Assembly: GCA_937874755.1 (NCBI GenBank)
Contig: CALNBC010000283.1
Span: forward strand, 1 to 9,728
Source of the DNA: an uncultured Clostridia bacterium
Lineage (GTDB): Bacteria; Bacillota; Clostridia; Christensenellales; CALWSW01
Direction of reading: 5' to 3'
Length of the DNA stretch: 9,728 nt
The notes beneath the pieces were generated by a model. That model did not search any database. It was not told the origin of the DNA and was given only the letters and a program-made list of their open reading frames with translations. Below are positions 5,638 to 9,728 of this stretch, piece after piece (position 1 is the first letter of the stretch; every line of letters starts with the position of its first letter). The position numbers were made by a program, and so were the translations under genes.

Positions 5638-6648
5638 CTATTCGGGCTGCTCCATTGCCAGCATTCCGTAGGTACACATCATTTCGAAGCGCTTATGCGT
5701 GTCCGGAAGGTGACCGAGTTGCTGCCCGATTTTTTTGATTTGATAATCGAGGGTGTTGCGGTGAATCTGCACCTCTCGGGCGGCTGCCTTTAGGTCCATA
5801 AAATAGAAAAGCCAAACGTAGAGACTGCGCGACAGGTCCGAGCCCTTTTCGTAGTCGTTGTGGATTACCTGCAAAACATCCTCGTTGTGATAGTTAGATA
5901 ACTTCATGTTGCGCTGCGCCACGAGGAAGAAAACAAAAGAAGCTAGACCTTCGGACTCAAAGAGCAGGCGATTGGGATAAAGCCTGTTGCCGGCGAGTAT
6001 GGTCAGCTTCGCAAGCTCCAGTTGCCGCGGCAGCCGAAATCCGTCGAAGGGCTGGGTCAACGCGCCCAAAACCCCGTATTCCTGCAGAACGCCGCTCAGC
6101 GCATCGAAGAGAGCCGCTCTTTCGCAGCAGCTCAATCGGAATATAACCGCCGCTGTTCCGTCGTAAAAAGCGGCGGCGGCTATGCCGTAGGGGCGAACTG
6201 CGGTCAGCCCCGCAAAAAAGTCGGGCCAGGATTCTTCTTCGAGTTCGTTGGCGTCCGAGTAAAACAGCAGGTAATTTCCATCGGTGTTCCAGTTATCGGT
6301 TGGCGATTGTTCGCTGTTCGCGACCCCGTTCCTAAGGGCGTCCCAAAGGCGCGCCTCGAGGGAATGCTCCCGACCCGTCTGCCTGTGGATGCCCGCAGCG
6401 AGGGCGCGCAGCAGATACTCGGGCATCTCGGGTACGCTCTCACCGTAAAGCCTCAAATAACCCGCCAGTGCGCCGTTCCACTCCAATGGATAGGTGCGGA
6501 CGGCTTCGCTATTCAAATCGCCCTCAACGGCGATAGCGTTGCCCAGCGGGTCGAGGATATTAACGCCTACTTGTTGCGACGAGTGAAGCTCTGCAGCCAA
6601 CTGGGAGAGGGGCGCGTTGTCGAGTATCAGCCTGTAAAGTTCGTTCAT
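5638..6648 (-). CDS. PucR/CdaR-family transcriptional regulator, second of a tandem pair
   Basis: This is a 336-residue predicted DNA-binding regulator of unknown target. The C-terminus (about 275-313) is the helix-turn-helix of the PucR/CdaR type, with AAAREVQIHRNTLDYQIKKIG; HRNTL is the family hallmark at 296-300. The family usually has YR after it where this protein has YQ. The middle (about 190-235) has VLGALTQPFDGFRLPRQLELAKLTIL, resembling the degenerate GGDEF-like module of CdaR regulators. The first 90 residues (LAAELHSSQQVGVNILDPLG) look like a divergent ligand or PAS-like sensor domain. The ATG at 6648 overlaps the stop of the upstream regulator as ATGA, with GGGGTG just before it. 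A GTG at 6657 is an alternative. No enzyme or transporter lies beside it to suggest a ligand. I saw no convincing terminator after it. Confidence 0.85.
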   Translation of the reverse strand: MNELYRLILDNAPLSQLAAELHSSQQVGVNILDPLGNAIAVEGDLNSEAVRTYPLEWNGALAGYLRLYGESVPEMPEYLLRALAAGIHRQTGREHSLEARLWDALRNGVANSEQSPTDNWNTDGNYLLFYSDANELEEESWPDFFAGLTAVRPYGIAAAAFYDGTAAVIFRLSCCERAALFDALSGVLQEYGVLGALTQPFDGFRLPRQLELAKLTILAGNRLYPNRLLFESEGLASFVFFLVAQRNMKLSNYHNEDVLQVIHNDYEKGSDLSRSLYVWLFYFMDLKAAAREVQIHRNTLDYQIKKIGQQLGHLPDTHKRFEMMCTYGMLAMEQPE

Positions 6649-7691
6649 AGGTAACACCCCGTCTCTTCGATGAGCTTGCAGGAAAACAGCAGCTCGAAGC
6701 AGGTCTGCCTGTCGTCAAAATCGATGCCGAAGAGCTCGCCAATCCTTCCTATCCTGTAAGCCAGCGTGTTCCTGTGGATGCCAAGCTCCTTAGAGGCGAG
6801 TTTGAGGCTCTTTCCGAATACGAGGTACTTGAGCATGCTTTCATAGTATTGGGAACCGTTTTGCTTGTCGTAGGCGAGCACGCGCTTTAGCCGATGTTGG
6901 ATAAAGTCGGCTATCTCAAACCCCTCTTTGCGTACGCTGCGCTCCGCATTCGAGCAAAACAGGCTCCAGCGAAGCTCGGAGACAAAGCGAAGGGGGGAGG
7001 AACCATGGTATTCGGAGAAAAGCGCAGCTTCCCTGGCTTTTTCCATGCCGCCTTTGGCGATGCCGGAGGACGCAAAGGGACCCGATACGCCGCATACTAA
7101 GCCGCCTCGAGAGAGCATTCCCTCAAGCTCATTAAAAAGCACTCGTCGTTGGTCTTCCTGCCCCCGGACTACGAGGGCGAATCCCCCGCGCTCCCTGTAG
7201 CAATGCAGGGCGTTTGCCATTTTGCTCAGCTTTTCGCACACCTTCGCCCCTTCGGACTTGGACATATCCAAAGGGAAGTACAGGCAGCAAATCCCCGTTC
7301 CTATTTCGGGGTTTTGCTCAAAAAAAAGGTCGGGGTGCGCGGCGCGCACTTCGCCGAACCAGCCGTAAAGCTCTATTCCGCTGTGCACGAACTTGGCTGC
7401 GAGCGAGAGCGCGTCGGCAGTTTCGGCGCACAGTGCGGCGTCCGCCACAATCGAGCAGGCGTAAAGCCCGTCGTCTAGCACGTCGACGCAGGAGCGCCCG
7501 GAGCCGCTCAGTTCGGCGCGGTACGCGGCTTCCGGCGCGGACGGCGCGGCAATTTCGGGGAGTTCGTCGCCGCTTGGGAGGTACAGCCGCAATCCCAGGA
7601 TTTTCCCTGCCTGCTCAAGAAAAACGCCGCAATCGTCCACATTGTAAAAGGCGGAGAGCAGGCGTTCAAGGCTGGAATTCGGTTTCTTCAT
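6645..7691 (-). CDS. PucR/CdaR-family transcriptional regulator, first of a tandem pair
   Basis: This 348-residue protein is a paralogue of the regulator that follows it. Residues 284-325 form the PucR-type helix-turn-helix, LASKELGIHRNTLAYRIGRIG, with the canonical HRNTLxYR at 306-313. The GGDEF-like module of the CdaR family fits 190-240, with LVCGVSGPFASSGIAKGG and the helix MEKAREAALFSEYHG. The N-terminal 120 residues (ILGLRLYLPSGDELPEI) may sense a ligand, but no motif identifies it. I place the start at ATG 7691, four bases after GGGGGAGG. The upstream ATG at 7742 would add 17 residues and would need RNA starting beyond the predicted promoter. The gene lies 74 bases after addB with its own extended -10 candidate, and its stop overlaps the start of the next gene. 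Function and target are unknown. Confidence 0.86.
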   Translation of the reverse strand: MKKPNSSLERLLSAFYNVDDCGVFLEQAGKILGLRLYLPSGDELPEIAAPSAPEAAYRAELSGSGRSCVDVLDDGLYACSIVADAALCAETADALSLAAKFVHSGIELYGWFGEVRAAHPDLFFEQNPEIGTGICCLYFPLDMSKSEGAKVCEKLSKMANALHCYRERGGFALVVRGQEDQRRVLFNELEGMLSRGGLVCGVSGPFASSGIAKGGMEKAREAALFSEYHGSSPLRFVSELRWSLFCSNAERSVRKEGFEIADFIQHRLKRVLAYDKQNGSQYYESMLKYLVFGKSLKLASKELGIHRNTLAYRIGRIGELFGIDFDDRQTCFELLFSCKLIEETGCYL

Positions 7692-7720
7692 AAGACCTCC
7701 CCCAGGGTTAGTTTGCGGCA

Positions 7721-7729
7721 ATTGTAACA
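7721..7729 (-). promoter_or_regulatory. Candidate extended -10 promoter for the regulator pair
   Basis: The minus strand reads TGTTACAAT, an extended -10 (TGnTATAAT) with one mismatch. RNA would start near 7714, about 23 bases before ATG 7691 and upstream of its strong ribosome binding site. No good -35 box is present. It lies in the 74-base gap after addB. Confidence 0.45.
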
Positions 7730-7765
7730 CGGATGCATTCAAATTAAAAGTTTGTGTACGCCAAG

Positions 7766-9728
7766 CTAACTGCGCATGCCCCTGTGACGGGGCTCATAGC
7801 GGCATATCGAGGAATACTCGCAATAATCGCAGGTTGAACTGCCCTTTCTCATGTAGGGCTTTGTCTCACATTCGCCGCTCAGTATCCGCGCAATCGTAGC
7901 GGCGGCGACGTCTTCTGCTTGTTTGAGGGTGTCCTCCATCTCGCCTTCGGAGAGCACCGAACTGTTTTTCTCGGATAAGCCTTCCTTGGTAAACTGGACG
8001 GGTATGATGTTCGACCACGATTCAGAGTTGCCGTCCATAGCCTTGGCGATGTCCATGTCGCTCAGCAGTACGCCCCGCAGCTTATACCGTTTCACCCCGC
8101 CGCTTTCATCCCCCGCGTCCAGCACGGGATCGCCCACCCTAAGGTAGAACATTCCCGCGGGCTTGCCCAGCTTTGAGGCTGCGCGAAGGTAGAGCGGCAG
8201 TTGAAGCTGCACTCCTGCGGTAAGCTCCTCCATGGAAAAAGTCTGATTTCCGGTTTTGAAGTCTATCACTCGGATGTATACCCCTTTTTCACCCCGGTAT
8301 TCGTCCAGTCTGTCAATCCGCCCGACCAACTCGGCGAAGTTGCCGTCGGGCAGCTCTATTCTTATGGCGGGCAGGTCCTTGCCGAGCGCGGCTTCCGCCA
8401 GCTTTGGGAAGAAGCGCCCCGAACGAAGCTGGGCGAGCATCGCGAGCACGCTCCTCAAGGCGGCGCGGCGAAGCAGCGTGGCGGTGTGCACATTTTCGGG
8501 GGTGGCGAAAAGCCAACCGTTGTTGTGGGTCTTTTCCAGCTCGTCAAGTATACCCGTAAGCAGCTCGGTGGCTTCTTCGTCTGTCAACTCGTCAAAAGAC
8601 AACCCCCGTTCGCGTACCTTTTGGAAGAACAGGTAAAACGCGTCGTGCAGGTAGGAGCCTTCGTCGGAAAAATCTTCGTCGTATTCCTTGCGTACGTCCG
8701 GGCGCAGCCCGTAGTCCACCATATACGCAAAGGGGCAGCGGTTGAAGGCCTCCAGGCGGGTAACGGTACTACCCTTCCATGAGCCGTATAGCGCCTTGGC
8801 ATCCTCGGGCGCCATGCCCGAATTGCCGAACATCCGCGCCACGGCTGAGCGCAGTCTTTCGCAGTATTGCGGGTCGTTTGCGTAATGCGCGTAGACAGCG
8901 TCCAGCCCTTCTTCGGCTACGCCGCTGTCAGCAAGTGCGCGCAGCCCCCGAAGCAATGCGGCAAAGCCCTGCTCGGGGTCGGTGCACTCGATGGCGGGGC
9001 GGGGCGTGTACCTGATAAAGCAATTCGGAAAGAGCGTGACCAGCCTGTCCGCCGCCTCACAGCGCGACGCGGGTGCGCCCGATTCGTCAGTTTCGCTGTA
9101 ACTCAAAAAGAGCGATTCACCTGGGCGAGAAAGCAGTGCGTAGGCAATGTGCCGCTCGTGAATGGCGCGATTGTCCAGCGAGGGAAAAGCGTCAATGTTG
9201 ACGGTCTTGAGCAGGGCGATGTCGCTGTCGTCTATCATGCCCTCGTCCTTGACGGACTTGGGCAGGGTGCCGTCCGTCGCCCCCATGACGATGAGGTGGC
9301 GCATTTCCCTGCCCGATGCGGTTTGCGAGTCGCCACAGCTTATCGCGTCCGCTGCGGGGGGCAAAAGCCCTATGGTGTGGGCGGCAAAGCCTTCGTCCAG
9401 CACTTTGAGAAAGGTTTTTGAATCCATGGCGCCATCCATCAGCTCGGCGATTTGGTCGAGTATCTCGATGACGGCGTCGTACGCCTGGGCATTTATGGAC
9501 TCCGCCTCCGCTCTGCCATTTTCGAGCAGCTTTTCTCCTATTTGCGAAAGCTTGTCCTGTACGTTTGAGTTGAGCAAGTAATCGTAAAGCGCGCGGCAGC
9601 AATCCGAAGCGGTGGCGCAGCGCTTCAGCGAATCGGAAAATGCGAGCAGCGGGGGCATGAGGGCGCAGCGCGCCTCTTCCGCCGCCGCGGCGAGGCGAGG
9701 GCGGAAGAGGCGCGCTGCGCCCTCATGC
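7766..9728 (-). CDS. addB: AddB, ATP-dependent helicase/nuclease subunit B, C-terminal part (cut by window edge)
   Basis: AddB pairs with AddA to process double-strand DNA ends for recombination repair, the Gram-positive counterpart of RecBCD. Numbering from ATG 9658, an inactive-helicase-like region includes HLIVMGATDG (121-130) and LDNRAIHERHIAYALL (161-176). A RecB-type nuclease domain follows, with GRIDRLD (446-452), VIDFKTG (464-470) and QLQLPLY (484-490), which hold the catalytic D449, D466 and K468. Four cysteines expected to bind the AddB iron-sulfur cluster are present: C308 (FNRCPFAY) and C610, C613, C619 (TCDYCEYSSIC). The frame stays open to base 9728, so ATG 9658 is probably internal; complete AddB proteins are around 1,100-1,200 residues. 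The last 74 bases form an inverted repeat, so the codons beyond 9684 need caution. addA would normally follow addB; here two regulators do. Confidence 0.93.
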   Translation of the reverse strand, partial: HEGAARLFRPRLAAAAEEARCALMPPLLAFSDSLKRCATASDCCRALYDYLLNSNVQDKLSQIGEKLLENGRAEAESINAQAYDAVIEILDQIAELMDGAMDSKTFLKVLDEGFAAHTIGLLPPAADAISCGDSQTASGREMRHLIVMGATDGTLPKSVKDEGMIDDSDIALLKTVNIDAFPSLDNRAIHERHIAYALLSRPGESLFLSYSETDESGAPASRCEAADRLVTLFPNCFIRYTPRPAIECTDPEQGFAALLRGLRALADSGVAEEGLDAVYAHYANDPQYCERLRSAVARMFGNSGMAPEDAKALYGSWKGSTVTRLEAFNRCPFAYMVDYGLRPDVRKEYDEDFSDEGSYLHDAFYLFFQKVRERGLSFDELTDEEATELLTGILDELEKTHNNGWLFATPENVHTATLLRRAALRSVLAMLAQLRSGRFFPKLAEAALGKDLPAIRIELPDGNFAELVGRIDRLDEYRGEKGVYIRVIDFKTGNQTFSMEELTAGVQLQLPLYLRAASKLGKPAGMFYLRVGDPVLDAGDESGGVKRYKLRGVLLSDMDIAKAMDGNSESWSNIIPVQFTKEGLSEKNSSVLSEGEMEDTLKQAEDVAAATIARILSGECETKPYMRKGSSTCDYCEYSSICRYEPRHRGMRS
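9655..9728. repeat. Perfect 29-bp inverted repeat at the right edge
   Basis: Bases 9655-9683 and 9700-9728 are exact reverse complements, separated by a 16-base GC-rich spacer. The left arm codes for plausible AddB (EEARCAL followed by MPPLL). The right arm is its mirror and is complementary up to the very last base, so it may continue outside the window. The fold could be genuine DNA within addB, since the frame stays open, or a fold-back artefact at a contig end. Confidence 0.9.

Noticed and set aside
6022..6654. Open frame of 210 codons on the plus strand opposite the second regulator
   Set aside because: It mirrors a well-supported PucR-type gene. The frame is long because codon bias keeps stops out of the opposite strand.
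8201..8782. Open frame of 193 codons on the plus strand opposite addB
   Set aside because: The minus strand here encodes the AddB nuclease domain with recognisable motifs; this is a shadow frame.

Overview
This window looks like chromosomal DNA of a Bacillota (Firmicutes) bacterium, most likely an uncultured member of the Clostridia. Four things point that way. The order tilS-hpt-ftsH is a well-known Gram-positive cluster. The recombination nuclease is of the AddB type. Several genes have strong AGGAGG-type ribosome binding sites and use TTG starts. The predicted sigma-A promoters are near consensus. Base composition looks close to balanced. No genus can be named from this sequence.

Layout: every protein gene is on the minus strand, so the transcriptional order runs from right to left. 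From the right edge come the 3' two-thirds or so of addB (cut by the window edge), two tandem PucR/CdaR-type regulators with an ATGA overlap, a tatB-like/tatA/tatC export operon with its own promoter and terminator, an intergenic island, then tilS, hpt and the first 277 codons of ftsH (cut by the left edge). The island holds a short plus-strand operon of two methionine tRNAs (initiator, then elongator). It has a perfect consensus promoter and a clear rho-independent terminator, and it is transcribed divergently from tilS.

Functional grouping: tilS (tRNA-Ile2 lysidine), hpt (purine salvage) and ftsH (membrane protease) form the housekeeping block. The two CAU-anticodon methionine tRNAs lie next to tilS, whose enzyme must distinguish tRNA-Ile2(CAU) from tRNA-Met(CAU). 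The tat genes would build a twin-arginine translocase, but tatC as written is split by a frameshift with about 20 bases missing. The regulators' target is not shown by the sequence.

Most of the window is ordinary housekeeping DNA, and I see no convincing new defence, mobile or metabolic system. The points worth a second look are the tatC lesion, a one-base insertion in the T-stem of the initiator tRNA gene, a perfect 29-bp inverted repeat ending exactly at the last base, and the coupled pair of regulators. The first three could be real or could be sequence or assembly errors; raw reads would decide.
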